Shown: positions 41,167 through 49,812, counted from the stretch's first letter. The stretch is 64,000 nt of DNA from Devosia ginsengisoli (GCF_024707105.1 NZ_JANQAJ010000011.1:879488-943487), one strand, 5' to 3'. The notes: a model not told the origin generated them from the letters alone. Numbers and translations are program-made.

Positions 41167-41498
41167 CCTCCATCAAAAAAATGCCGCTGGCGGGCCGGGG
41201 GATCAGGGGGGCGTCGGCCCCATCCTCCCCGGCCGCCGATCCCGATCCGGGGTCGCCGGATCGGAATTTGAAAGGCGATGCTCGGGGAATGGCCTTCTCC
41301 CATCCTGCACCGCCCGCCCGTCTATCCGGGCCGTCTCGATGCCCCTTTCGGGGGTTCGTTGGGGCCTTCCCTGCAACCCGCCCGTTCCGGTGCGGATGGT
41401 CGGAAGGCCCCTTCCCGGCCGATCCCCGTTGAGGAAGGATGGCCAGGCTTGCCGCGCCCCGCCGTCTGCGAGGAACCGGGGGGCGGCAAAAGGGGGAA
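41167..41498. other. Gene-free region of about 330 bases
   Basis: No convincing gene was found. There are GC-rich inverted repeats such as CCGATCC...GGATCGG near 41228-41256. It is a promoter region for the replication genes on the minus strand and a possible site for an origin, but no iterons or DnaA-like boxes were recognised. Confidence 0.4.
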
Positions 41499-41918
41499 TT
41501 ACTGGACCGTTTCGGGCTGCTTGCCCCCCAGCAGGGAGCCGAGAACATCGGCCTTGCCGGACGGCGCCCCATGGGAAGGCCGCACGTTCTTGGCGCGCTC
41601 GACGATGCGCTCAAGCGTCGGGATCAGATCGTCAAAGGCGTCGAGCTGATCGAGCAGCCCGTATTTGTCCGCATAGTCCATCATGGCGCGAATGGTGCCC
41701 TGCGCCTGCGCGGGCTCCTTCTTCGCGAGCCCGACGACGAGCATCAGCGCCTTGCGATCGAGAGCATACTGCTCAACCGCATTTCCCACCGCCTGGCCGG
41801 CAAGGCCGGCGTTCTCGCTGGCGTTGTTTTTGTGCCGAAGGATATCCTTCACGACGCGCTTGAGATCGGCGGCAGCAATTCCGGCGGGCACGCCGGCAGG
41901 CGACATTTTCTTAGCCAT
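41499..41918 (-). CDS. Hypothetical helical protein after the HTH regulator
   Basis: A 139-residue protein from the ATG at 41918, which shares one base with the regulator stop. Its N-terminal segment is basic (AADLKRVVKDILRHKNNASE) and the rest helical (AFDDLIPTLERIVERAKN). It looks like a nucleic-acid-associated helical protein; no exact family recognised. Confidence 0.55.
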   Translation of the reverse strand: MAKKMSPAGVPAGIAAADLKRVVKDILRHKNNASENAGLAGQAVGNAVEQYALDRKALMLVVGLAKKEPAQAQGTIRAMMDYADKYGLLDQLDAFDDLIPTLERIVERAKNVRPSHGAPSGKADVLGSLLGGKQPETVQ

Positions 41919-42304
41919 CAGGGGGCTCCTTCGGTGGCGGCGTGGATGATGTTGGCGGGCTTCGGAATATCGTCCGGCCAGGCCGCGCCATTCGGCAGAT
42001 CGAGGCGAACCAGAGACCCGACCTCCTCGGCCGGATCGTCCGTTTCCAATTCGAGGTAAGCGACGGTGCATTCCAGCGTCGTGGCGACGCGCATCAGATC
42101 GTCAGCCCGGAAGCTGTCCTTCCGGCCATGCAGGTAATCCACGATATAGGTGCTGCCGCGCTGCATGGCCTTAGCCAGGCTGTGGGCATTGAACCCCATA
42201 TCCGACATGCGCCCAGCAAGGCGCGAGCGCTTTGCCACCGCAATGGCGGCGGCATATTCGGATACTTGGATATCGTTCGGATTTGTTAGCATGGGATTAA
42301 CCAT
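41918..42304 (-). CDS. Cro/CI-type HTH regulator (minus arm of the switch)
   Basis: A 128-residue protein with an XRE-like helix-turn-helix (NAHSLAKAMQRGSTYIVDYL, then HGRKDSFRADDLMRVATTLE). It faces the S24-domain repressor at 42417 across a 112-base interval with three elements. Start codon is 42304 or 42292. Probably autoregulated: an element lies about 10 bases before its start. Confidence 0.7.
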   Translation of the reverse strand: MVNPMLTNPNDIQVSEYAAAIAVAKRSRLAGRMSDMGFNAHSLAKAMQRGSTYIVDYLHGRKDSFRADDLMRVATTLECTVAYLELETDDPAEEVGSLVRLDLPNGAAWPDDIPKPANIIHAATEGAP

Positions 42305-42416
42305 CTACTTGGGTTTAATCCAATACGCAATCCAACACTTTCGGAAATCGGTAGCGGTTCCCAATGGGAGGGGATAAAAAGCCTTTCATTTGATCGACTT
42401 GGAAAGGATGGGCGCG
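42305..42416. promoter_or_regulatory. Divergent switch region with three elements
   Basis: Between the two regulators are TTGGGTTT (42309-42316), AATCCAATAC (42317-42326) and AATCCAACAC (42329-42338). The first two form an inverted pair. This is the natural place for the operators of the lysis-lysogeny switch. Confidence 0.65.
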
Positions 42417-43088
42417 ATGACAACCGTGGTATTGCCTCGGCTGGTCTCCCGGATGGAGGAAAAAGGATATACGGCCCGCAGTCTGGCGATAGCCGCCGAT
42501 CTGGGCGCCACCTATGTCCATGATTTAATTATCGGAAAGAAGAAGGGGATGCGAAGGCCAGCCCTTGAGCAGATCGCGGCCCTCTTGGATTGCAGCGCCG
42601 ACTACCTTGAAGGCCGCGCCGATGATCCCGCGGCATTGCCGTCGTCGATGGGAATGCAAAAGCCGTCGTACTTGTCCTCAGGAAATGGCAATGCTCTGCT
42701 GCCGATCTGCGACACTATCCGGCAGGGAATATGGCGCGAAGCCGGGGTCCAAGCCGCCCCGCCTGGCGCCGTCGCCGCCGTCCTGACCGGCCAATATCCC
42801 CCAGCGATCTTGCGCGCCTATCGCATCGATGACGACCATTCGGCCGGCCTGGGCTTGCCCATGGGGACAATCATCACCGTGCTGGTCGAGCCAGACAGGG
42901 AGCTTGCCGAAGGCGACGTGGTTCTATTCGAGCGGACGATCGAAGGTCGAGTATTCGAGCTGTCAATTCGAGAGCTGAAGGCCGGCACCTTGATATCAAA
43001 AGCGCTGAAATCTCCTCCGCAAGCGGTAGCGCTTGCGGATGGCAAGGTGATTGGACGAGTGATTTCAGCATCGCGGGTATTGGGATAA
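42417..43088 (+). CDS. CI-like repressor with HTH and S24-like C-terminal domain
   Basis: A 223-residue protein. The N-terminal HTH is RSLAIAADLGATYVHDLIIG, with a basic recognition region (KKKGMRRPALEQIAALL). The C-terminal part resembles the LexA/CI S24 peptidase fold: YRIDDDHSAGLGLPMG, then EPDRELAEGDVVLFERTI. The catalytic Ser/Lys are not clearly placed, so self-cleavage may be lost. It is the probable lysogeny repressor. Start at 42417 is preceded by AAAGGATG. Confidence 0.72.
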   Translation: MTTVVLPRLVSRMEEKGYTARSLAIAADLGATYVHDLIIGKKKGMRRPALEQIAALLDCSADYLEGRADDPAALPSSMGMQKPSYLSSGNGNALLPICDTIRQGIWREAGVQAAPPGAVAAVLTGQYPPAILRAYRIDDDHSAGLGLPMGTIITVLVEPDRELAEGDVVLFERTIEGRVFELSIRELKAGTLISKALKSPPQAVALADGKVIGRVISASRVLG

Positions 43089-43096
43089 CCCAATAC
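43077..43096. promoter_or_regulatory. Palindrome GTATTGGGATAACCCAATAC at repressor end
   Basis: Eight-base arms (GTATTGGG/CCCAATAC) around ATAA include the repressor stop codon. The arm matches the phage-wide element, so this may be a regulator-binding site that also contacts the end of the gene. Confidence 0.5.
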
Positions 43097-43129
43097 TCTG
43101 TGCCATCCCATGAACTATCAGTATGTAAC

Positions 43130-43158
43130 GGGGATAGACCCTTGGAGGGCCTATCCCC
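43130..43158. terminator. Hairpin after repressor gene
   Basis: GGGGATAG and CTATCCCC enclose an inner CCC/GGG pair. The hairpin follows the repressor gene; downstream TTACTAGG is not a good T-tract, so termination is only possible. Confidence 0.45.
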
Positions 43159-43245
43159 TTACTAGGTTATAATTAAAAACCCCGCGCCCGCGTTACGCCC
43201 AGGAGGCGCGCGTATAGCCATCCCAGCGGCCGATGGCAACGGGAA

Positions 43246-43320
43246 ATTTCCAATTAATTTTTGCTTAAATCCAATACATAGGAGTTGCTAATTCCAATAG
43301 TGTTGCCCTAAATCCAAGAC
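43246..43320. promoter_or_regulatory. Array of four TCCAA elements, spaced 21, 23 and 20 bp
   Basis: TTTCCAATTA, AAATCCAATAC, AATTCCAATAG and AAATCCAAGAC have TCCAA at 43249, 43270, 43293 and 43313. They are direct repeats about two turns apart, upstream of the first early gene (DUF932). The array could be a promoter, operator or activator site. Confidence 0.6.
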
Positions 43321-43368
43321 AGCCGGCGCGCATCGCGTCGGTCTGATTGATGGATGAAAGGCAATGCC

Positions 43369-44547
43369 ATGACTGCCGCGACCGCATTCAAGGTTGGAAA
43401 TTTCAACAGGGGCACAAGCGATATGACGGTCTCCCGTCAGTGGCTTTCCCGCTCCCCGGATCAGCGCTTCCTGTCGCTGCCGGACCTCAAGGCCTCCGTC
43501 GATGCCCGCCGGGAGCGGTCGATCGAGAGCCGGATCAATACGAAGAAGATCGAATTCCTCGCCCCGGAAAACCCCACCACGATCCAGCAGACGCACGACC
43601 TCTCGGTCGGCCTGCCGGATGGCACGGTCGTTTCTCCCTCGCATTGGTCCTTCGGCCAGCTTTCCGGCCTGGCGAAAGCCCCCGCCGGCTATCTTCGCAC
43701 CCTGCCGTCGCAGATCACCGCCGACGCCTTGAGCTATGGCATGCGCTACAACCGCGAAGGCGAAGCCGTGAAGCTCTACGCTGCCGGCGACGAGCTGCTT
43801 GCCGCGACCGGCCCTGATTATGGGCGCATCTTTGATGCCGAGGTGGTTGATGCCGTGATGCAGGTCGCCGGCTCCGGCCTCGGCGACAGCCGCTGGAAGG
43901 TTCCCGGCGTCCTCGATTGGCGCACCAATACCTATGATCCCGAGGCGCCCGTCACGACGGACAGCACCACGCTTTTCGCCAGCGACCGCGACGTGTTCAT
44001 GTTCCTCGTCGATGACCGCAACCCCATCGAGGTCGGCAAGCTGCCTGATGGCAATCCCGACCTGATGTTCCGCGGCTTCTATATCAGCAATTCCGAAGTG
44101 GGCTCCGGCTCGCTGCGCCTGGCCGCCTTCTATCTGCGGGCGGTCTGCTGCAACCGCATCCTGTGGGGCGTCGAAGGCTTCGAGGAGCTGACGATGCGCC
44201 ATTCGAAATATGCCCCATCCCGCTTCGTCGAGCAGGCCCGCCCAGCCCTTGCCAGCTATGCCGAGGGCAGCACGCGCAAGCTGATCGAAGGCGTCGAGCA
44301 GGCCAAGGCCGCCAAGCTGGCCCAGGATGACGACGACGCGCTGCAATTCCTCGCCGGCCGCGGCTTTAGCCGGAAGATGGCCGAGCGCGTCATGGCCGCG
44401 TCTGAGGAAGGCGAGGGCCGCAAGCCCCGCACGGCATGGGATTTCGCGCAGGGCATCACCCGCGCAGCGCACTCCATCCCGAATACCGACGCGCGGATCG
44501 AGCTTGAGGGCGAGGCGCGGAGGCTCCTCGATAAAGTCACCGCCTGA
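43369..44547 (+). CDS. DUF932 early phage protein
   Basis: A 392-residue protein of the DUF932 family, common in phages and plasmids; function unknown. Typical blocks: HWSFGQLSGLAKAPAGYLRT, ALSYGMRYNREGEAV, LYAAGDELLAATGPDYGRIF and FYISNSEVGSGSL, with LRAVCCNRILWG late. The start at 43369 has AAAGG 9 bases upstream. A terminator follows. Confidence 0.85.
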   Translation: MTAATAFKVGNFNRGTSDMTVSRQWLSRSPDQRFLSLPDLKASVDARRERSIESRINTKKIEFLAPENPTTIQQTHDLSVGLPDGTVVSPSHWSFGQLSGLAKAPAGYLRTLPSQITADALSYGMRYNREGEAVKLYAAGDELLAATGPDYGRIFDAEVVDAVMQVAGSGLGDSRWKVPGVLDWRTNTYDPEAPVTTDSTTLFASDRDVFMFLVDDRNPIEVGKLPDGNPDLMFRGFYISNSEVGSGSLRLAAFYLRAVCCNRILWGVEGFEELTMRHSKYAPSRFVEQARPALASYAEGSTRKLIEGVEQAKAAKLAQDDDDALQFLAGRGFSRKMAERVMAASEEGEGRKPRTAWDFAQGITRAAHSIPNTDARIELEGEARRLLDKVTA

Positions 44548-44557
44548 GTATTGGATT
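44548..44557. promoter_or_regulatory. Element GTATTGGATT after DUF932
   Basis: An exact GTATTGGATT copy starts next to the stop codon. A second copy in the other direction, AAATCCAATT (44677-44686), lies before the next gene at 44703. The pair flanks a terminator. Confidence 0.5.
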
Positions 44558-44560
44558 CCA

Positions 44561-44584
44561 CCCCGCCCCTGGCATGGGGCGGGG
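44561..44584. terminator. GC-rich terminator after DUF932
   Basis: CCCCGCCCC-TGGCAT-GGGGCGGGG is a 9-bp perfect stem with a 6-base loop, followed by CCTTTCC. It separates DUF932 from the recombination operon. Confidence 0.7.
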
Positions 44585-44702
44585 CCTTTCCAACCCATTG
44601 CCGGGGCACGGGATTTAACCACGAAATCGTTTCGATGGCCGATTGCAGGACCGATGGGTCTACGAGTGCCGCGCTCAAATCCAATTAATATGGGGGGACA
44701 AG

Positions 44703-45134
44703 ATGATCATTTTCCAAGAGCCTACTGCCGAGCAGATCGCCGCCGTCATTGATGCCTATGCGCGGGCCGCTGCGCCCTATTTCCAGCAGGGCGATATCGA
44801 TCTTGAGGACCGCAGCGCCGTCATCGCGCGCCTGGCCAAGCTGGGCTATAGCGGCGTCGCCGATGCCATTGCCGATCGAACCGTTGAGATCGCGCGCCTC
44901 GTTCCGCCCGATCGCGTCGCAACCGCTGCGCTGCGCGATGCGCGCCGGCTGATCGAATTTGCCGAGACCCAGCCATTCAATCCGATCAGCCTGCCGCTGG
45001 CCTTTGCGGCGGGGGCGGTTATCGCCTCCCGCCAGCTTGATGCGGCCGGATCGCGAGAGGCGCTTTCCGGATCGCGCAAAATCATCGCTGCCGCTATGCG
45101 CGCCGCCGCCGACCAGATCGAGGCGATGGCATGA
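44703..45134 (+). CDS. Hypothetical early protein
   Basis: A 143-residue, mainly helical protein (MIIFQEPTAEQIAAVIDAYA, LEDRSAVIARLAKLGYSG, AATALRDARRLIE-like middle). GGGGGGAC precedes the start at 44703. It overlaps the exonuclease gene by four bases, so it may belong to the recombination module. Unrecognised. Confidence 0.55.
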   Translation: MIIFQEPTAEQIAAVIDAYARAAAPYFQQGDIDLEDRSAVIARLAKLGYSGVADAIADRTVEIARLVPPDRVATAALRDARRLIEFAETQPFNPISLPLAFAAGAVIASRQLDAAGSREALSGSRKIIAAAMRAAADQIEAMA

Positions 45135-46063
45135 TCCAGATGATCCGCCCCAGCAATCGCGCTGAATGGCTCAGGGCTCGCGGTTTCGATGTGACCGCGA
45201 GCCAGGTCGGCGCATTGTTTGGGGCGCACGAATACACGACGCTCTATGGGCTGTGGGCCGCCAAGACCGGGCGCGTCAGCCGCGACGACGAGGAAACGCC
45301 CGCCATCCAGCGCGGGCGCCTGCTTGAGCCCGTCGCGGTCCAGCTCCTTCGCGAGCAGTACCCGAAATGGCGGATCGACCATAACGCGGCGGAGAACATC
45401 TATTTCCGCGATCCTGATGCCCGCTTGGGCGGCACGCCCGACGTGCTGGTCACCGCCAAGGATCGCGGCAAGGGCGTTGTCCAGATCAAGTCCGTCGAGG
45501 CGTCTGTTTTCCGCAAGAAGTGGATCGACGAGGACGGCAATGTAGAGCCGCCGCTGTGGATCGCCTTGCAGGCCTCGCTTGAGGCCTATCTGACAGGATC
45601 GGTTTGGGCCGCCGTTGCCCCGCTGGTGATCGGATATGGCGTCGATATGCCCCTCGTCGAGGTTCCCCTCGTCGATGGTGTCGTGGACGCCATGAAGGCC
45701 AAAGCCGCCGAGTTTTGGCAGATGGTCGCCGAGGGCCGCGAGCCGCCGCCGGATTTCGCCCGCGACGGCGCTCTGATCGAGCGCATCTATGGCTACGGCG
45801 ATCCCGAGCATGAGATCGACCTTTCGGCCGACAACCGCATCCCCGAGCTGATCGAGGAGCGCCAGGAGCATGCGAATTCGGTGCGAGGGATTTCCGCCCG
45901 CATCGACGAGATCGACACTGAAATCAAGGCCAAGCTGGGCGCCGCGCATGTGGCGCACCTCGGCGAAGGCCGGCGCATCACATGGAAGCCGCAGAAGCGC
46001 GACGGCTTTTTTGTCGAGCCGACCACCATCCGCCCCCTCCGCTATCCCAAAGCAAGGAACTGA
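45131..46063 (+). CDS. YqaJ-family recombination exonuclease
   Basis: A 310-residue protein of the YqaJ/lambda-exonuclease family, processing DNA ends for annealing. The N-terminus has EWLRARGFDVTASQVGALFG; metal-site residues appear in LGGTPDVLVTAKDRG and KGVVQIKSV. Overlaps the upstream gene by four bases. It is followed by an accessory coiled-coil protein, a DnaQ-like exonuclease and a candidate annealing protein. Confidence 0.85.
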   Translation: MIQMIRPSNRAEWLRARGFDVTASQVGALFGAHEYTTLYGLWAAKTGRVSRDDEETPAIQRGRLLEPVAVQLLREQYPKWRIDHNAAENIYFRDPDARLGGTPDVLVTAKDRGKGVVQIKSVEASVFRKKWIDEDGNVEPPLWIALQASLEAYLTGSVWAAVAPLVIGYGVDMPLVEVPLVDGVVDAMKAKAAEFWQMVAEGREPPPDFARDGALIERIYGYGDPEHEIDLSADNRIPELIEERQEHANSVRGISARIDEIDTEIKAKLGAAHVAHLGEGRRITWKPQKRDGFFVEPTTIRPLRYPKARN

Positions 46064-46068
46064 CCGCC

Positions 46069-46827
46069 ATGCAGCCGCAGGCCCGCACCCCTATTGCCGA
46101 GCAGATTTTCGGCCACAACAAAGCCCCGCTTGAGGAAGTCTTGCCGGCGGAAACCGCCGAATGGCAGGCCGAGGCCGACCGCGCCGTTGCGGCGCTCGCC
46201 GATCGCCCCGGCAAGATCAAGGACGAAACCGACTTCGCCGCAACGGGCAAGCTCGTCCTGCGCGCCAAATCTTTCCTGACGCGGATCGAGGATGCCCGGA
46301 AGGCGGAAACTGATCCGCTCTATCAGGCGCAGAAGGGCATCAAGGCGCACTTCGACGCCATCGCTGCGCGCGTTGACCAGGCCCTTGGGCGGCTCACCGC
46401 GGCGGCCGACGATTATGCCCGCGCAAAGGCGGCCGAGGAGAAGCGCCAGCGGGCCGAGGAAGCCCGCAAGCTGCGCGAGCAGGAGGAGGCCGCCCGCGCC
46501 AAGGCGGAGGCCGCAAGCGGCAAGACGGCGGCCCGAGCAGAAGGCCGCGCCGAAGTCCTGGGCGAGCGCGCCGCCGAGCTTGAGGGCGATATCAAAGCCG
46601 CTGATGCCGTCCGCACGCATATCGCGGGCGGCGGCGTCGCCAGCGCCAAGCAGGGATGGGACTTCGAGATCACCGACTACGACGCGGTCGATCTCAACAA
46701 GCTCCGGCCCTACCTCGCCCGCTCGGCCGTCGAAACCGCCATTCGCTCGGCCGTCCGCGTCGGCAAGCAGCACACCAGCATTCCCGGCATCCGGGTTTTC
46801 GAGGCCGTCAAGGCCGCATTCCGCTAG
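46069..46827 (+). CDS. Coiled-coil recombination accessory protein
   Basis: A 252-residue protein. Residues about 85-170 are a charged coiled coil (AKAAEEKRQRAEEARKLREQ, then EEAARAKAEAASG). The C-terminus is a compact domain (KQGWDFEITDYDAVDLNKLR, IRSAVRVGKQHTSIPGIRVF). Such proteins often sit beside phage exonucleases. AAGGAA lies before the start at 46069. Function unknown. Confidence 0.6.
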   Translation: MQPQARTPIAEQIFGHNKAPLEEVLPAETAEWQAEADRAVAALADRPGKIKDETDFAATGKLVLRAKSFLTRIEDARKAETDPLYQAQKGIKAHFDAIAARVDQALGRLTAAADDYARAKAAEEKRQRAEEARKLREQEEAARAKAEAASGKTAARAEGRAEVLGERAAELEGDIKAADAVRTHIAGGGVASAKQGWDFEITDYDAVDLNKLRPYLARSAVETAIRSAVRVGKQHTSIPGIRVFEAVKAAFR

Positions 46828-46846
46828 GCCAAGAAAGGGCAGCGCC

Positions 46847-47457
46847 ATGAAATATCTTGTAATCGATACCGAGACGACGGGCCTATTCGACTTCAAGCAG
46901 CCTGCCGATGCGCCTGGCCAGCCGCGCATGGCGCAGCTCGGTTGCATCTTCCTTGACGATATCGAGGCCCCCCCCGGTTCTATGGCAACTATATCTTGCC
47001 GGAGGGCTGGGAAATGGGCGCTGAGGCGAGCGCCGTCAACGGCCTGACCACCGAATTCCTTGCCGAGCACGGCGTTCCGGTCGCCGAGGTTCTCGCGGCC
47101 TACGAGGAGGCCATCGCCGCCGGCTATATCATTGTCGCCTTCAACGCTCAGTTCGATACGAAGGTCATGCGCGCGGAGCTGCGCCGCGCCGGCCGCCCCG
47201 ATCTTTTCGAGCAGACGCCGAATATCTGCGTGATGCGGCCCCTGACTGACATCCTCAAGCTGCCGAGCCGGCGCGGCCCGGCCTGGGGCTACAAATGGCC
47301 CAATCTGGCGGAAGCCTGCGCGCATTTCGGCATCGTCAATGAGAATGCGCACGACGCGATGGGCGATGCCGTCGCGGCGATGGAAATCCTGCGCGCCCTT
47401 CACGCCTCCGGCCAGCTCCCCGAGCCCGCAATCCACTTCGCCAAAGAGCGCGTGTAG
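46847..47457 (+). CDS. DnaQ-like 3'-5' exonuclease, split by a one-base frameshift
   Basis: An RNase T/DnaQ-family exonuclease. The 5' part (46847 onward) begins MKYLVIDTETTGLF, with the DxE catalytic motif. The 3' part continues in another frame (EAIAAGYIIVAFNAQFDTKV, then NENAHDAMGDAVAAMEIL, with the expected His and Asp). The break is at a run of eight C (46968-46975); nine C would give EAPPRFYGNYILPEGWEMGA and a 203-residue protein. The rest of the sequence looks unmutated, so a sequence error is likely. Confidence 0.75.
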
Positions 47458-47493
47458 GCGCGCTCCACCCATTCCCCAACAGGAGGCCAGCAG

Positions 47494-48525
47494 ATGGCAA
47501 ACGATATCGATACGATAGACCCGGCGACTGGCGAGGTGATGACGCTCACAGAGAGCAATCAGCCTCTCGCCGTCCAGCTCGCCCAGGCGGAGCTTAATCA
47601 GGCAGTAACGACCGCCAAGGCATTCCCCCGCGACGTTCGCCGCGCTGTGAACGCCATCATGGCGCTGGCCACGCTGGACGAGGAAACCGCAGCGGAAAGC
47701 GTCTATGCGCTGCCGCGCGGCGGCAAGCCGATCAAGGGGCCGAGCGTCCGCTTTGCCGAGATCGTCGCCAGCCAATACGGCAATTGCCACACCGGCTCCC
47801 GGGTCGTCGCGGTCGATAAATTCGACAAGGTTGTCGTGGCCGAAGGCGTGTTCCTCGATCTCGAAACGGGCATGAAGCGCACAGCGCAAATCCGCCGCAG
47901 GATCGTGGATAGGCAAGGGCGCCTGTTCAATGACGACATGATCGTCGTTACCGGAAACGCGGCGGCCTCGATCGCCATGCGCGAGGCGATCTTGAAGGGC
48001 ATCCCCAAGGCCGTTTGGCGCAAGGCGTATGAGGCCTGCGAGGCGGTTATCGCGGGCGATGTGAAGACGCTCAACGAGCGGCGCGAGCGGGCGGTCTCCT
48101 CCTTCGCAATTTGGGGCATCAAGCCCGAGCAGATTTTCGCGGCGCTCGATATCGAGGGTATCGACAATATCGGCCTCGACGAGCTGGCGACGCTCACCGC
48201 CATGCACAAGGCGATCAAAACCGGCGAGCAGAAGCCCGAGGACTATTTCCCGGCTCACTCCAACGCCGAGAAGGCGGTCGAGGCCGCCAAGGGCACGGCC
48301 GCCAAGCTGGCCGGCATCGCCGATCAGGGCAAGCCGAAGGCCGATCCCAAAACCACCCCGAAAAAGGACAAGGCCGATGCCAAGGGCAGCGCTGCAAAAG
48401 ACAATGAAGAAAAAGGCCAGAACGCGGGCGAAGAAGGAAGCGGCCAGGCAGAGCAAGAGCAGCCGGCCGATGGCGAAAACATCGCGGGAAGCGATGGCGA
48501 TGCCCCCCGCTGGCGACCAGGATGA
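47494..48525 (+). CDS. Candidate single-strand annealing / recombination protein
   Basis: A 343-residue protein. The folded part (residues 30-235) has VRRAVNAIMALATLDEETAA, GGKPIKGPSVRFAEIVASQY and MIVVTGNAAASIAMREAILK. The C-terminal 80 residues are a Lys/Asp/Glu tail ending in acidic sequence, as in proteins that bind ssDNA and partners. It is in the place where phages with YqaJ encode an annealing protein. No standard RecT/Erf motif was seen; the role is inference. Confidence 0.55.
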   Translation: MANDIDTIDPATGEVMTLTESNQPLAVQLAQAELNQAVTTAKAFPRDVRRAVNAIMALATLDEETAAESVYALPRGGKPIKGPSVRFAEIVASQYGNCHTGSRVVAVDKFDKVVVAEGVFLDLETGMKRTAQIRRRIVDRQGRLFNDDMIVVTGNAAASIAMREAILKGIPKAVWRKAYEACEAVIAGDVKTLNERRERAVSSFAIWGIKPEQIFAALDIEGIDNIGLDELATLTAMHKAIKTGEQKPEDYFPAHSNAEKAVEAAKGTAAKLAGIADQGKPKADPKTTPKKDKADAKGSAAKDNEEKGQNAGEEGSGQAEQEQPADGENIAGSDGDAPRWRPG

Positions 48526-48694
48526 TGGTCCCGAAATAGGCGACGACGATCTCGATGCCGCTTTCAATCGCGGCGTCGAGGCCCGGCGCGCGGGCATGCC
48601 CCGCAAAGCGTCGCCGGCTGAATGGCGGGGCGAGGGCTTCGAGCCCCTGATGGATGCTTGGGTCCGCGGCTGGACCGAAACCGAGGCGCCCTGA
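48470..48694 (+). CDS. Rmf/CrpP-like small protein
   Basis: A small protein with AFNRGVEARRAGMPRKASPA and DAWVRGWTET, resembling phage relatives of ribosome modulation factor (Rmf/CrpP). The start is uncertain: 48470 (MAKTSREAMAM) gives 74 residues, 48404 or 48377 would overlap the previous gene more deeply. Role might be ribosome hibernation or DNA/host modulation. Confidence 0.5.
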   Translation: MAKTSREAMAMPPAGDQDDGPEIGDDDLDAAFNRGVEARRAGMPRKASPAEWRGEGFEPLMDAWVRGWTETEAP

Positions 48695-48767
48695 TCCCGC
48701 CAGGCGCGGGCATGCCCCTCTGCCCGCGCCTCTCCCCTTCCTCCATCGCCCCTAGGGACTGATCGAA

Positions 48768-49013
48768 ATGAACGAGCATAACGACATCAACCGCAAGATT
48801 GGCATTCGCCTCGCCGCCCTGATGGCGTCGAGGAACGTCCAGCGCGCGGCGATTATCAATGCGCTGGGCATCACCAATCTGCACCTGCGCAAGATCGAGA
48901 ACGGCATCAAGCCAATGATGGCCTCGGAAATGGTCCTCGCAGCCAAGGCCCTCGGCATCACGTCGTCCGTCTTGACCGGCGAGGAGCCATTCAAGGCGGG
49001 AGAAGCGCCATGA
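48768..49013 (+). CDS. Small XRE-type HTH regulator
   Basis: An 81-residue protein, essentially one HTH domain: IGIRLAALMASRNVQRAAII, then NLHLRKIENGIKPMMASEMV. It could bind the phage-wide element. It overlaps the J-domain gene by four bases. Confidence 0.7.
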   Translation: MNEHNDINRKIGIRLAALMASRNVQRAAIINALGITNLHLRKIENGIKPMMASEMVLAAKALGITSSVLTGEEPFKAGEAP

Positions 49014-49609
49014 CGCCCTATCCCCTCGCCTGGCCCCCAGGCATGCCGCGCAGCAAGAACCGCGAGGCGGGGCAATTCCGCACGACGCTGACCGGCGCGA
49101 TGAACAACGTGCGGGACAGCCTTCGGCGCTTCGCCGCCGACAGCGGCAAGCCGATCGCCGATCTGGTGATTTCGTCGAATGTCACCCTCGGCCAGGAGAA
49201 GCCCGCCGATCCGGGCGTCGCTATCTGGTTTAAATGGGACGGCCTCTCCGTCAGCATCCCGGTCGATCGCTATCTTTCGGTGGCCGCGAATTTGCAGGCG
49301 ATCCACCACATCGTTGAAGCGCGGCGCACCGAGCTGCGCCACGGTACGCTTTCGCTGGTTCGGGCGACCTTCACTGGCTTCGCGGCGTTGGCCGACCACA
49401 GCGGAGGCAACAAGCGCTCATGGCAGGCCGTTCTCGGCCTGACCGAGACTGCCTATCCGGACGCGCCGCGGGTCGTCACCGCTAACACCATCAATGAGGC
49501 ATACAAGCGCCTGGCCAAGACCCGCCATCCTGACAACGGCGGCAGCGATGAGGCCATGGCGGAACTGAACGCGGCCCGCGCGGAAGCCTTGCGGGAGATC
49601 GCGCGATGA
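49010..49609 (+). CDS. J-domain protein (DnaJ-like C-terminal)
   Basis: A 199-residue protein. The C-terminal 45 residues form a J-domain with HPD: NEAYKRLAKTRHPDNGGSDE. The N-terminal 150 residues are alpha/beta (VAIWFKWDGLSVSIPVDRYL) and unlike DnaJ. Phage J-domain proteins can recruit host DnaK to phage complexes. The partner is unknown. Confidence 0.7.
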   Translation: MTPYPLAWPPGMPRSKNREAGQFRTTLTGAMNNVRDSLRRFAADSGKPIADLVISSNVTLGQEKPADPGVAIWFKWDGLSVSIPVDRYLSVAANLQAIHHIVEARRTELRHGTLSLVRATFTGFAALADHSGGNKRSWQAVLGLTETAYPDAPRVVTANTINEAYKRLAKTRHPDNGGSDEAMAELNAARAEALREIAR

Positions 49610-49812
49610 AAGCCATCGCCACCGCCATCCTGTGCGTCTTTTGCTTTCAGGCAGGCCAGATGTGGGGCCTCGCGACTGCCCTATCCATCTGGCGGGACAC
49701 GACGCCTTGGGCGGAAGTGGTGCGAGCATGGGGGGCGGGCCATGATATGGGCGCCCCAGCAGGACGACGCGATCAGGGCCGTCCGGGCCTGGCTTGCCGA
49801 CCCGCGCGGTAA
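49606..49812 (+). CDS. Possible small membrane protein
   Basis: A 68-residue frame with an N-terminal hydrophobic helix (MKAIATAILCVFCFQAGQMW). ATGA overlap with the J-domain gene supports translation, but its last 23 codons overlap the helicase gene. Its true end may differ. Confidence 0.4.
   Translation: MKAIATAILCVFCFQAGQMWGLATALSIWRDTTPWAEVVRAWGAGHDMGAPAGRRDQGRPGLACRPAR

Noticed and set aside
41167..41498. Replication origin
   Set aside because: The position before the primase operon is suitable, but I saw no iterons, DnaA-like boxes or AT-rich unwinding region to support it.
43288..44622. A 444-codon minus-strand frame over DUF932
   Set aside because: Antisense shadow of DUF932, which has its own start, ribosome site and terminator.
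46042..48606. An 854-codon open frame on the minus strand
   Set aside because: It lies antisense to the recombination genes, which have clear motifs and ribosome sites. In GC-rich DNA such long mirror frames are common. Its sequence shows low-complexity shadow patterns.
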